DNA of 42,710 bases from positions 1-42,710 of the forward strand of contig JABDCH010000009.1 in NCBI GenBank assembly GCA_013288205.1. Reading direction: 5' to 3'. Below, in pieces: positions 42,681 to 42,710 of the stretch. Made by a program: the position numbers and the translations under genes. The stretch is from Bacteroidota bacterium. GTDB taxonomy: Bacteria; Bacteroidota; Bacteroidia; JABEUT01. Position 1 is the first letter of the stretch. Each line of letters opens with the position of its first letter. The notes below the pieces were generated by a model that was not told the DNA's origin, searched no databases, and was given only the letters and a program-made list of their open reading frames with translations.

Positions 42681-42710
42681 TAATTCTGTGTTAAAAGGGA
42701 TAGGCGCGGT
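42681..42710 (-). repeat. 30-bp inverted repeat, right copy (cut by window end)
   Basis: Reverse complement of 37581-37610 with 2 differences. Identity continues to the last bases of the window, so the repeat may be longer. Confidence 0.8.

Overview
The window looks like chromosomal DNA of a Bacteroidota bacterium, probably close to the Chitinophagales or Sphingobacteriales. The reasons are gldF and gldG of the gliding/type IX secretion world, a secreted protein ending in a gliding-motility (type B) sorting domain, many small outer-membrane barrel proteins, very weak Shine-Dalgarno signals, and repeated use of the Bacteroidota -7 promoter element TAnnTTTG. No tools were used; family calls rest on recognisable motifs.

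Positions 1-20 kb are mostly housekeeping: the 3' part of dnaG, a convergent glycosyltransferase, a NeuD/PglD-like acetyltransferase, a Kelch/PKD surface protein, a TerB-J-domain protein, gldF-gldG, a bacterial GGGP synthase followed by a TenI/ThiE-like protein and a TauD-like dioxygenase, aspartokinase with a spermidine acetyltransferase-like gene, fbp, a CvpA-like protein, murF, a lipoprotein, a helix-hairpin-helix membrane protein and a family 9 glycosyltransferase.

Positions 20-27.6 kb run on the minus strand: three outer-membrane barrel genes, each followed by its own hairpin terminator, then groES-groEL, a beta-propeller lipoprotein and fumarylacetoacetase.

Positions 27.9-37.5 kb form a plus-strand polysaccharide cluster: asnB, a family 4 glycosyltransferase, a Wza-like exporter, a Wzc-like tyrosine kinase, rfbC, a WecA-like initiating transferase and an MltD-like transglycosylase. 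No flippase or polymerase is visible, so the set is partial or completed elsewhere.

Positions 37.58-42.71 kb look accessory and hold the most unusual features. A 30-bp near-perfect inverted repeat lies at both ends (37581-37610 and 42681-42710, the latter cut by the window edge). Between the copies are small hypothetical proteins, an outer-membrane protein with a long structured leader or separate 6S-like RNA (38330-38491), an IS1595/ISXO2-type transposase with a long basic tail, a tRNA-like gene with a non-canonical anticodon arm 14 bp from the transposase, a second copy of 14 bases of that arm in antisense orientation in a possible short transcript, an array of ATGTACAT palindromes, and two tandem paralogous micro-proteins behind a 12-bp leader hairpin. 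Whether this is one passenger-carrying transposon or several independent insertions cannot be settled here.
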